64,000 bases of DNA from positions 34,904,689 through 34,968,688 of the forward strand of contig NC_030381.2 of the NCBI RefSeq assembly GCF_001625215.2, written 5' to 3'. The notes under the pieces were generated by a model. That model saw only the letters and a list, made by a program, of their open reading frames with translations, was not told where the DNA came from and searched no databases. Source of the DNA: Daucus carota subsp. sativus (taxonomy: Eukaryota > Streptophyta > Magnoliopsida > Apiales > Apiaceae). The translations under genes and the position numbers were made by a program. Shown in pieces: positions 1 to 9,333 of the stretch; position 1 is the stretch's first letter, and the number at the start of each line of letters is the position of its first letter.

Positions 1-1343
1 TTTGAGAAAAATATGAAAGGACATTGTCCAAAAATTAATCTTTTAGATTTAATGCGTGTTACCAGAGGGCTGTTATCACACCATGAGTTATATAAATTCA
101 TAATTTTTTCTGGTAGAATTTCAAGAGAAGGGCCAAATTTTGACCACCATTCATAAAACCAATTTGGTATGTGCTTATTAAGCACTTCAGGGTTTACTGA
201 GAAAAACCAAGAATGTTTATTCTTGGGATTTTGATAATAAAATGCTTTAGAAAAAGCTTGGATATAATCCCAGTAATTGAAATAAATATATTTACCTTCA
301 GCAATTTTTATTGCTTTACCCTCATTAGGATTCAATCCCCATTCTCTGGGAGTTAATACCTTGTTGATGTGGCATTTGCTGAAGTTTATAAAACTTTCAG
401 GGTTATTGTTCTGATAATGATGAACAATTGTTACCGATTCGGTAATTGTCAACAGAATTTCCAGATATAATCTGGGCTGATTTTGCAAAGCAGCATACCC
501 TCTATTTTCAAGGTACCTGGTTTTCAATGACCATCCATCATTTGGAGTCATAAGAATATCTTCTTCTTCAAGATACAGAATATTTTCTGTAATCGGATTT
601 TCAAAGTATTCTTGATCTGGAGGAGTTTCCGTAATTGCAGGGAAATTGATTTCATTCCACTTAATCAATCTATTAGTGGCTATGTTTGAAGTTGACAAAT
701 TAGTTTGAACCACAGTTGTAGTTCCTGGAGGGGCTAATATCTTTTTATTGATATTAGGGTTCAAAGTTTGTAGAACCTTATAGTATACTCTATAGCATAT
801 AGCTATTATTTCACTACCTGGTTTAAAATTATAACCACTAGTATGAATTGATAGTTGCATAGCATCTAACAAATTACTATCTGTTAAAGATAGGGTTAAG
901 TTTGGAGATACGTCAAAATAGACGGGTCCGTGGCATAGGCTGGTTTCTATTAAAGCAGCTAGAGAGGGTTTAAAGTCTCTACATCTACCATCTCTTATGT
1001 ATGCCATAATACTAGAGTTTACTCCTAACAGTGTTAGAGGCTTAAAAGCTACTTGGATTAATCCAATATGGATAAATCTGTGTTGTTTAAAAGGAGCTAA
1101 ATCCTTTTTAGTTAATAACCTAATCGTCTGAGAACTATCAGATATTCTGATAGTTTGTTCTAAAGTCTTAATAGCAAATCTTGCTTTTAGATCTAGAAAT
1201 CCTATTTCATAGATCTTATTAGGAGCTACTGAGGGTATTACCCACTTGTTTAGTTTATCCAAATTCTTTGGATATTCAATTAATTCTGCATTTTTTACAG
1301 AATCATTTTGATGATCATTATCATCCCAGTCACCTTGAGACAT
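1..1343 (-). pseudogene. Viral movement protein, partial inverted copy
   Basis: The start codon is at 1343 on the minus strand and the frame is the mirror of the ORF starting at 4144. It encodes the 30K-type movement domain and part of the downstream domain, then leaves the window at base 1. No stop was noticed in the compared parts, but the copy is only partly visible, so it is described as a fragment. Confidence 0.8.
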
Positions 1344-1563
1344 ATATCCCAAAAACTAAAAGCGTTGTGGTAGTAAGCTAACTGTATCTAGAATCAAGAC
1401 TTATTAAGAAAAACATAAAATTTAAATCTTTTTGGTTATCTTTGTTTTCACTATCAACCTAACGGGATAGACAGGAAAAAATCCAACGAAAACAAAGATG
1501 AATAAAATACTTTTAGCAAAAATATTCCAATATTTCTCATCAAACAAATCGCCTTTTCTTTAT
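1..1563 (-). repeat. Left arm of large inverted repeat (viral)
   Basis: Base 1 pairs with base 5486 and base 1343 with 4144, so coordinates of the two arms sum to 5487. In the stretches compared by eye the arms are nearly identical (one mismatch seen near 1538); they stop matching near 1563/3924. The arm runs off the left edge, so its true length is unknown. Confidence 0.93.
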
Positions 1564-1657
1564 TATTCAACTCATTCAAATATCAAAAACAAAATAAGAT
1601 TACTAAAATTTTACAAAAGACTTTTGCCCTGCAACATTCAGTAGAATAACTGTTTAG

Positions 1658-4033
1658 TGTGGCTTTAATGAGTTTAAGGATGAGCAACTAAGGTTGCAAT
1701 TAGAGAAAGTTCTTCTCAATTCTGATTCAGAAAGATCTTCTGAAGAAGATAATTTAGAGTTAGCTGAGCAATCTTCCTCAGATTCTGACAATAATGATTG
1801 TCAATGTAAAGAAATAAACTATTGGAAATCAATAGTTGAAATGAATGGATTAAATGTCCTTTCAGAAGATCAAGATAAAGTCTTAAAGGCTTTAGAGTTA
1901 ATTAAGGACTCCGAATTAAAAAGAAAATTAATCGAAGCCTTAATAAGAGATAACTCAGAAACGCCTAAAATAATTGAGACACCTTACCAATTAAGTGAGG
2001 TTTTAAATAGATTTCAACAATCTAACACTAAAGAAACTCCAGTTTCTATTAGTGATCTCAAAAGAGAAGTTAATTTCTTAAAATCAAAAATTTCTGATAT
2101 AAAACAAAATAATTCTAATCTATCAAGAAGATTAACTTTATTAGAGACAAAATCCTCTGATAAAGATAAAAATTTAATCAAAGATAAAAACCTAATAGAA
2201 GAAAGTACTTCAAATGAAGAATACTTACATCTTTTAAATCAAGTAACTTCACAAAAATGGTTTGTAAAAATTACTTTAGTAATTGATAAAAATTTCATTT
2301 TAAAAGATGAAATTGCTTTAATTGATAGTGGTGCGGATTTAAACTGCATAAAAGAGGGAATAATTCCTACTAAGTATTTTGAAAAAACTACCCGATCGCT
2401 AACAGCAGCAGGAGGAAGTAAGTTAGAGATAAATTATAAATTATCTAATGCGTATGTGTGTAACAAAGATGTTTGTTTACCCGCATTTTTTATCCTTGTA
2501 AAAAATATTACTCATAGGATAATATTAGGAACTCCTTTTTTGCATATGCTAATGCCGATTAATAAAATCGACACTAAAGGAATTCTAGCTACCATAAATG
2601 GTAAAGAAGTTAAATTTAACTTCATAACAGACCCTCAGACGCAAATGCTTAATGAGGTAAAAGATGTTCTTCTTAATAAAGAAAAACAATTAAATTTTCT
2701 TAAAGAAGAAATTAATCTTTTAAGTATTAAAGAACAGCTTAATAAAAGCGAAGTTAAAGAAAAAATAAAAACTATTGAAAAGCAATTCCTTAGTGAAGTA
2801 TGCAATGACTTACCAAATGCTTTTTGGAATAGAAAACAACATGTCGTTTCTCTTCCTTACATAGATGGTTTTAATGAAAACCAAATTCCTACTAAAGCTA
2901 GACCAGCTCAAATGAATAATGAATATTTAGAGCTGTGTAAAAAGGAGATAAATTCTCTTTTAGAAAAGGGATTAATTAGAAAATCGAAATCCCCTTGGAG
3001 TTGTACAGCATTCTATGTTAATAATGCTGCAGAAAAGGAACGAGGTGTTCCCAGGTTAGTTATAAACTATAAACCCCTTAATAAGGTATTGAAATGGGTT
3101 AGATACCCAATTCCTAATAAAAAAGATTTATTAGATAGATTAAATAATGCTTTAATTTTCTCTAAATTTGATATGAAGTCTGGATATTGGCAGATTCAAA
3201 TAAATTAATCTGATAAATATAAAACTGCATTTACAGTTCCATTTGGTCAGTATGAATGAAATGTCCTACCTTTTGGCTTAAAAAATGCACCTTCTGATTT
3301 TCAGAATATTATGAATGATATATTCAACCCTTACACCGAATTTATAATTGTGTATATTGATGATGTTTTAGTATTTTCTAAAACATTAGATCAACATATA
3401 AAACACTTAAAAATTTTTAAGGATTTAATTAGAAAAAATGGGTTAGTAATATCTGCCCCAAAAATGAAACTTTTTCAAGTCCAAGTCAGATTCTTAGGAC
3501 ATCTGATTAGTCAAGGAAAGATTATTCCAATTGAAAGAAGTATAGAATTTGCTTCTAAGTTTCCTGATAATATTCTAGATACAAAACAGTTGCAAAGGTT
3601 TCTAAGAAGTTTGAACTATGTTTCAGACTATTATAAAGACCTAGCTAAAGATACAGCAATACTGTATTCTAGACTAAAGAAAAATCCTCAGCCATGGACT
3701 GAAGAACATTCTCTAGCAGTAAGGAGAATAAAAGCAAAGGTAAAATGTTTACCTTGTTTATCTTTGGCAAATCCAAAGTATTTTAAAATTGTTGAAACAG
3801 ATGCTTCAAATATAGGCTATGGTGGAATTTTAAAACAAATAAATCCAAACACTTCAAAAGAAGAGCTTGTTAGATTTACTTCGGGAAAATGGAATTTCAC
3901 TCAGTCAAAATACTCGACTATTAAGAAAGAAAAGGCGATTTGTTTGAAGAGAAATATTGGAATATTTTTGCTAAAAGTATTTTATTCATCTTTGTTTTCG
4001 TTGGATTTTTTCCTGTCTATCCCGTTAGGTTGA
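1658..4033 (+). pseudogene. Caulimovirid protease-reverse transcriptase-RNase H, broken
   Basis: The reading frame opens after a TAG at 1655-1657 without an upstream ATG. An acidic N-terminus with a C-x-C motif and a coiled stretch comes first, then the aspartic protease motif DSGAD near 2328, the RT fingers/palm, and the RT catalytic box YIDD near 3355. RNase H starts and is cut off near 3930 at the inverted-repeat junction; the remaining codons to 4033 are unrelated. Two in-frame stops interrupt the RT: TAA at 3206-3208 and TGA at 3257-3259, the latter at a position usually occupied by Trp. The polymerase is therefore non-functional here. In the family it makes viral DNA from pregenomic RNA. 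Confidence 0.9.
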
Positions 4034-5486
4034 TAGTGAAAACAAAGATAACCAAAAAGATTTAAATTTTATGTTTTTCTTAATAAGTCTTGATTCTAGA
4101 TACAGTTAGCTTACTACCACAACGCTTTTAGTTTTTGGGATATATGTCTCAAGGTGACTGGGATGATAATGATCATCAAAATGATTCTGTAAAAAATGCA
4201 GAATTAATTGAATATCCAAAGAATTTGGATAAACTAAACAAGTGGGTAATACCCTCAGTAGCTCCTAATAAGATCTATGAAATAGGATTTCTAGATCTAA
4301 AAGCAAGATTTGCTATTAAGACTTTAGAACAAACTATCAGAATATCTGATAGTTCTCAGACGATTAGGTTATTAACTAAAAAGGATTTAGCTCCTTTTAA
4401 ACAACACAGATTTATCCATATTGGATTAATCCAAGTAGCTTTTAAGCCTCTAACACTGTTAGGAGTAAACTCTAGTATTATGGCATACATAAGAGATGGT
4501 AGATGTAGAGACTTTAAACCCTCTCTAGCTGCTTTAATAGAAACCAGCCTATGCCACGGACCCGTCTATTTTGACGTATCTCCAAACTTAACCCTATCTT
4601 TAACAGATAGTAATTTGTTAGATGCTATGCAACTATCAATTCATACTAGTGGTTATAATTTTAAACCAGGTAGTGAAATAATAGCTATATGCTATAGAGT
4701 ATACTATAAGGTTCTACAAACTTTGAACCCTAATATCAATAAAAAGATATTAGCCCCTCCAGGAACTACAACTGTGGTTCAAACTAATTTGTCAACTTCA
4801 AACATAGCCACTAATAGATTGATTAAGTGGAATGAAATCAATTTCCCTGCAATTACGGAAACTCCTCCAGATCAAGAATACTTTGAAAATCCGATTACAG
4901 AAAATATTCTGTATCTTGAAGAAGAAGATATTCTTATGACTCCAAATGATGGATGGTCATTGAAAACCAGGTACCTTGAAAATAGAGGGTATGCTGCTTT
5001 GCAAAATCAGCCCAGATTATATCTGGAAATTCTGTTGACAATTACCGAATCGGTAACAATTGTTCATCATTATCAGAACAATAACCCTGAAAGTTTTATA
5101 AACTTCAGCAAATGCCACATCAACAAGGTATTAACTCCCAGAGAATGGGGATTGAATCCTAATGAGGGTAAAGCAATAAAAATTGCTGAAGGTAAATATA
5201 TTTATTTCAATTACTGGGATTATATCCAAGCTTTTTCTAAAGCATTTTATTATCAAAATCCCAAGAATAAACATTCTTGGTTTTTCTCAGTAAACCCTGA
5301 AGTGCTTAATAAGCACATACCAAATTGGTTTTATGAATGGTGGTCAAAATTTGGCCCTTCTCTTGAAATTCTACCAGAAAAAATTATGAATTTATATAAC
5401 TCATGGTGTGATAACAGCCCTCTGGTAACACGCATTAAATCTAAAAGATTAATTTTTGGACAATGTCCTTTCATATTTTTCTCAAA
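3924..5486 (+). repeat. Right arm of large inverted repeat (viral)
   Basis: This is the reverse complement of 1-1563. The arm covers the end of the broken polymerase reading frame, a 200-nt non-coding stretch and the first 1.34 kb of the movement-protein ORF. The spacer between arms is about 2.36 kb and holds the polymerase pseudogene. Confidence 0.93.
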
Positions 5487-5997
5487 ATTTCAAATTCCTT
5501 GGATTTGGAGATGGACAATTTCTATCGATAAAGACAAGCTAGGAATTCCTCTGCTACAAAGGAATTTCTTCTATAAATGGTGGACGAAGATGAGTTCTGA
5601 AGATATTCAGAAGATAGAATCCAACGTCAAGATGGTAATAAACCATGATGAAAAACAAATCCCTGATGGACAAAGTTCACAACAGACTCCAATGGAGGAC
5701 CTGAAAACTTATTTTCAGAAAAAGTTCCCTAATGAATCAGATCAAAAGATCATGAAGAGGGTTTTAGACCATATGAAGAATCAGTTCTTCAGTACATTTT
5801 CATTTCCTAATGAAGATCAGTCAATGAAAACGACGTCATCACCAGGATCAATGGATTCTAATAATTCTTTTAATGTTTTAGCAGGTGAATCTCAGGAAGA
5901 AGAATATACTCCTACTCCTGAAGATTTCTGGGATGGTCTAATTTCATCCCTTACAACTTCAAATTTTAAGGGAAAAGGAAAGGATCCAGAATTATAA
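4144..5997 (+). CDS. Caulimovirid movement protein with long C-terminal domain (endogenous)
   Basis: An ATG at 4144 opens 617 codons. The first ~220 residues match the 30K-superfamily movement protein of Caulimoviridae, including the run HIGLIQVAFKPLTLLG and a later NFKPGSEI-type segment. In viruses this protein lets particles or nucleoprotein pass plasmodesmata. The C-terminal ~400 residues contain a Trp-rich region of the kind that follows the movement domain in petuvirus-like genomes, then an acidic tail. The frame is open throughout, unlike the neighbouring polymerase. Its stop overlaps the next start (TAATG at 5995-5999), a compact viral arrangement. The 5' 1.34 kb forms one arm of the inverted repeat. 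Confidence 0.85.
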   Translation: MSQGDWDDNDHQNDSVKNAELIEYPKNLDKLNKWVIPSVAPNKIYEIGFLDLKARFAIKTLEQTIRISDSSQTIRLLTKKDLAPFKQHRFIHIGLIQVAFKPLTLLGVNSSIMAYIRDGRCRDFKPSLAALIETSLCHGPVYFDVSPNLTLSLTDSNLLDAMQLSIHTSGYNFKPGSEIIAICYRVYYKVLQTLNPNINKKILAPPGTTTVVQTNLSTSNIATNRLIKWNEINFPAITETPPDQEYFENPITENILYLEEEDILMTPNDGWSLKTRYLENRGYAALQNQPRLYLEILLTITESVTIVHHYQNNNPESFINFSKCHINKVLTPREWGLNPNEGKAIKIAEGKYIYFNYWDYIQAFSKAFYYQNPKNKHSWFFSVNPEVLNKHIPNWFYEWWSKFGPSLEILPEKIMNLYNSWCDNSPLVTRIKSKRLIFGQCPFIFFSKFQIPWIWRWTISIDKDKLGIPLLQRNFFYKWWTKMSSEDIQKIESNVKMVINHDEKQIPDGQSSQQTPMEDLKTYFQKKFPNESDQKIMKRVLDHMKNQFFSTFSFPNEDQSMKTTSSPGSMDSNNSFNVLAGESQEEEYTPTPEDFWDGLISSLTTSNFKGKGKDPEL

Positions 5998-6251
5998 TGA
6001 TACCTTTTGCCAGAGAATTCAAAGAGATAAAGAGATTAGACTGGGAAATTCTCAGAATTAATGCTGAAAAGAATAATATCTATAAAAAATACAGTCAAGC
6101 CACCCCAGAGGAAAAGGCTAAAAGAACAGTCAGAGAAATCCAAGAAGATTTCGAAAATTATAAGAGTCATTACCTCAATCTAAGGAATATTAAACTCTTG
6201 AGAGATTTCTTAGACGATCGAATTCTAGAAGGAAAAAATATCACAGGGTAA
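5997..6251 (+). CDS. Small viral ORF, charged, function unknown
   Basis: Eighty-four codons begin at an ATG that shares its A with the stop of the movement-protein ORF. The product is highly charged and probably helical (many Glu, Lys, Arg; no Cys). Position, after the last large ORF and before the promoter, and the overlapping start suggest a genuine viral gene expressed by reinitiation. Small helical proteins are common in this family (for example aphid-transmission or virion-associated factors), but no specific match was recognised. Confidence 0.6.
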   Translation: MIPFAREFKEIKRLDWEILRINAEKNNIYKKYSQATPEEKAKRTVREIQEDFENYKSHYLNLRNIKLLRDFLDDRILEGKNITG

Positions 6252-6507
6252 AAATTATTCCCAGCTAGATGAAGACCTCAATCCAAAATCATCAAAGATT
6301 TCAGCCAGCAATAATACTTGCTTTATTAAAGTTGTTTGTTTCTTTGTACAAAGTGAACATTATGAGATGTGACGATGGGGCCCAAAGTAGCACCCGGCAT
6401 CAAATATTGTCTACTTTTTTAAAAGTTATTTGTTTTCTTTTTACTTTTGTAAAAGTTGTTTGTTTGTATTTGTTTGTAACGAATCCAATGAAGGGTTCTT
6501 TTCTCCC

Positions 6508-6559
6508 TATATAAAGGGATTTATGTAATTCTGAAAAGAGGAGGGCGGAACGGAATAAA
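6508..6559 (+). promoter_or_regulatory. Viral promoter core: TATA box and poly(A) signal
   Basis: TATATAAA lies at 6508-6515 and AATAAA at 6554-6559. The spacing and the downstream primer-binding site match the pregenomic RNA promoter region of caulimovirids, where TATA box and polyadenylation signal both sit in the terminal redundancy. Confidence 0.75.
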
Positions 6560-6676
6560 AGTTTTCCTTTCTCTTCTCTCTTACTCATGTGCTGAGATTC
6601 TTTCAAACATTCTTAAACTCATAATCTATATTGCTATTTTATCATAATTTATATTGCTGAGTAGCTGCTGCGTATT

Positions 6677-6730
6677 TGGTATCAGAGCCAGGTTTCGATC
6701 CTGGGACCTGTGGGTTATGGGCCCACCACG
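6677..6730 (+). other. Primer-binding site extended into a copy of initiator tRNA-Met
   Basis: TGGTATCAGAGCC at 6677 is the classic caulimovirid minus-strand primer site for tRNA-iMet. Complementarity does not stop after the usual 12-18 nt: the whole stretch to about 6730 is complementary to the 3' part of plant initiator tRNA-Met, through the T arm, variable loop and anticodon (GGGTTATGGGCCC contains the complement of CAU). The leading TGG pairs with the post-transcriptional CCA. The tRNA comparison is from memory. Confidence 0.85.
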
Positions 6731-6731
6731 C

Positions 6732-6755
6732 TATATATATATATATATATATATA
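6732..6755. repeat. (TA)12 microsatellite
   Basis: Twelve TA units directly follow the end of the viral/tRNA-derived sequence and precede the first inverted-terminal element. Confidence 0.97.
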
Positions 6756-7327
6756 GAGTCCTACTCCAATAGAAACCAAATTAGCCTAAAAACTAAAAAC
6801 CAGTTTCTGGACAGTTTTTTATCACTATTTTTAACTACAGAAATCACTAATTTGTACATAACATATCACTAATTTATATATAGCATATCTCGCGAATATA
6901 AATATATACACACACATATATGCAACGTATATGACCATCATTTTCACCCAAATCGTAATAATGGACCTCTTACCACCATTACAAAACGTTTCTATGACTT
7001 GCCACCACTGTCTATCATCACCAATAGTCACGTAGATTTTCCATCATAACTTACAAAACTAACGACTACTTACCATCATCATACAACTTCTCTTGCGGCT
7101 TCCTACCATCAAGAACCTTCCTACGGATAAAATTAATCATCTATAATCGATTATCAATAATTTAGATAAGTAGAATTCTCAATTTTGATAATAAAAATCG
7201 CTGTTTACATACTGTATAAAAACAGTGATTAGTGCAGTATAAATTAGTGATACCCGTAGTTATAAATAGTGGTAGGGAAACTGGTTTCTAGTTTTTATTT
7301 TAAGAGTGGTTTCTATTTGATCATGAG

Positions 7328-7329
<2 letters not shown>
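6756..7329. mobile_element. Inverted-terminal element in TA repeats, copy 1
   Basis: The left end (GAGTCCTACTCCAATAGAAACC reads inward) and the reverse complement of the right end share 16 of 22 bases, including an unbroken AATAGAAACC, then further similar subterminal blocks around AAACCAGTTT. The element is 574 bp, non-coding, and bordered by TA microsatellites on both sides. This resembles MITE-like families that insert in (TA)n; class not assigned. Confidence 0.7.

Positions 7330-7375
<46 letters not shown>
7330..7375. repeat. (TA)23 microsatellite between the two elements
   Basis: A pure TA run separates copy 1 and copy 2 of the element. Confidence 0.97.
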
Positions 7376-7378
<3 letters not shown>

Positions 7379-8068
7379 TTTTACTCCAATAGAAACCTCC
7401 TTATCCTAGAAACTAAAAACCAAACTAAAATATCACTAAATCCTAAAGCAAATACCACTAAATTTTTAAACAACCCCATCTCCACCTCCATCTTCATCAA
7501 ACCCACCTCCATCTTCACCAACCCCACCTCCACTACCACCACCTCCGTCGTCGCCTCCTTCATAACCACAACCACCTCTATGCCGCCCACCCCCTCCATA
7601 ACCACCACCTCCATCTCCATCTCCACCTCCACCTCCATTATTTCTTTAACAACACAACCTCCACACCTCCATCTTCATCAGGCCCATCTTAATCGCCGCT
7701 TCAACCTCCTTCAGATTCGTTCATACTTCTTTCTCCACCTCGACTCAACTTCAAAGGCGGAGCCGCCACTATTCCGGCAACGCTCCAACCCCCTACTTCA
7801 AGCCGCCCAAACCTCCGCTACAATCATCTTTCCTCCATCTCCACCTTCACCTCCACCATCTCCACCACTATCACCACCATCTGAATCGAAAACATGAACA
7901 GATCTGGAGTTCTAAGCTGGTTAATATCTGGAGATTGAGTTTTCACTAAATTCTGCAGCACAGATCACTAAATCCTAAAGAGATAATCACTAAATTGTAC
8001 TGAGAATATCACTAACTTGTATTGGTTTCTAGTTTTTATTTTAAAATTGGTTTCTATTTGATCATGAG

Positions 8069-8070
<2 letters not shown>
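7376..8070. mobile_element. Inverted-terminal element in TA repeats, copy 2
   Basis: The ends are the same as copy 1 (left ACTCCAATAGAAACC, right GGTTTCTATTTGATCATGAG). The interior differs: 7480-7880 is a CCACCTCCA-rich low-complexity tract that happens to be open in several frames but looks non-coding. Repeated phrases such as CACTAAATCCTAAAG occur near both ends. A TA run (8071-8098) closes the element. Confidence 0.7.
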
Positions 8071-8103
<33 letters not shown>

Positions 8104-8282
8104 CACTATTCAGGTGCATGCCTTGAATGGCACGTGCTTGTATTACATCTTAAGTATATGCAAGATTCTAATGCATTATGTTATACTTATACATGACATA
8201 TGACAAGGGGAAAGGTGCCAGTAAAACATAATTGCAGACTATCAATACCAATACCATTAAGGGTATCCAAAAATATATTTAC

Positions 8283-9295
8283 CATGTACGCATCAAATAT
8301 GCGATCAGAATGGTGTGGTTGTATGAAATCATCATCAATGGCATGTCCCAATAGAACTGGTACAAAGGAAGACTTTGCGACCTACAAGAATAACCACTAT
8401 AGGTACTGAAACAAGAATAAATAACTGAGGGATCAAAACAAGCTAATCCTGCTTAATAAGTTCAGATTGGGAATATGCTTGTATATAATAAATAACCTTG
8501 ATAGTGTTCAGTTCCTCTATGTCGAATTTTGCCTTCTTTAGAATTGCTCTTCGCATGTACTGGATTGCAAACTTGATCTGTTTGGAACAAGAATTAGAAC
8601 AAAAAAGAACATTAAACCACTATTAATTAGAGAAAAAATTAATGAAGATTATTATCAACTATTTTCCTTCAACAGAAAAGCCTGAAAGGGAAACCAAAAG
8701 GAATATCAACACAATCACTCATGTTCAGCATCTCCAAACATGTTGCACCAACACATTATAAGGATACATCTAGCACCAAAGTGTTTATATCTTTTGGAAT
8801 ATTAAACCTTTAAGTTTATCCCCACATCGGAGGAATAGATATTCGAAGAAGAGATGGACTTTTAAACTACTTTGAGCCTAGTTTTTAGAGTTTTTAAACA
8901 TTTAGCATCCAAAACGTATACAGAAAATAAAAAAATACAATTCAGTACTAAAATATTGGGGGGTAAAATAAATCTGCAATGGACAGTGAATAAAGAAACA
9001 ATCACAAAATCAGGATATAATGAATAACAAAAATTAATTATAAGCAAAAAATAAAGATACTGAAACATATATTGAAGACTATATAGTGTAACAAGAATAA
9101 GCTATGCCACTATATGAATTATCTAGTTGGAAACTTTTTTCTTTATGACATGTGACCAGAATATTCAACCTTCCGTTTTGATATAAGATACGATCCTCAA
9201 GTATTTTTATAAGCTTTATGGTGCTAAATGTTTAGCTACCCCAAAATACATGGGACAAAATGTACCAAAACCACACACACACACACACCTGACCG

Positions 9296-9333
<38 letters not shown>

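Larger units (their letters stand above)
1..6730. mobile_element. Endogenous caulimovirid (pararetrovirus) cluster, rearranged
   Basis: This block holds the hallmarks of Caulimoviridae: an aspartic protease/reverse transcriptase ORF, a 30K-type movement protein ORF, a promoter with TATA box, and a primer-binding site complementary to initiator tRNA-Met. It is not a collinear genome. The movement-protein region is present twice in opposite orientations around a broken polymerase, no coat-protein zinc finger was seen, and the polymerase carries in-frame stops. The block begins before the window and ends at about 6730, against a TA microsatellite. It is therefore a fossil integration. The layout with movement protein apart from polymerase could reflect rearrangement or a multi-component ancestor; genus is not assigned. 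Confidence 0.93.

Noticed and set aside
6677..6730. A normal host tRNA-iMet gene on the minus strand
   Set aside because: Only the 3' part is present, it includes the complement of CCA which plant tRNA genes do not encode, and it coincides exactly with the viral primer site.
6654..6872. ORF across the primer-binding site and TA repeat
   Set aside because: It spans tRNA-complementary sequence and a microsatellite; not protein-coding.
7481..7897. Proline/threonine-rich ORFs in several frames
   Set aside because: They arise from a CCACCTCCA-type low-complexity tract inside an inverted-terminal element; no start context, splice or homology.
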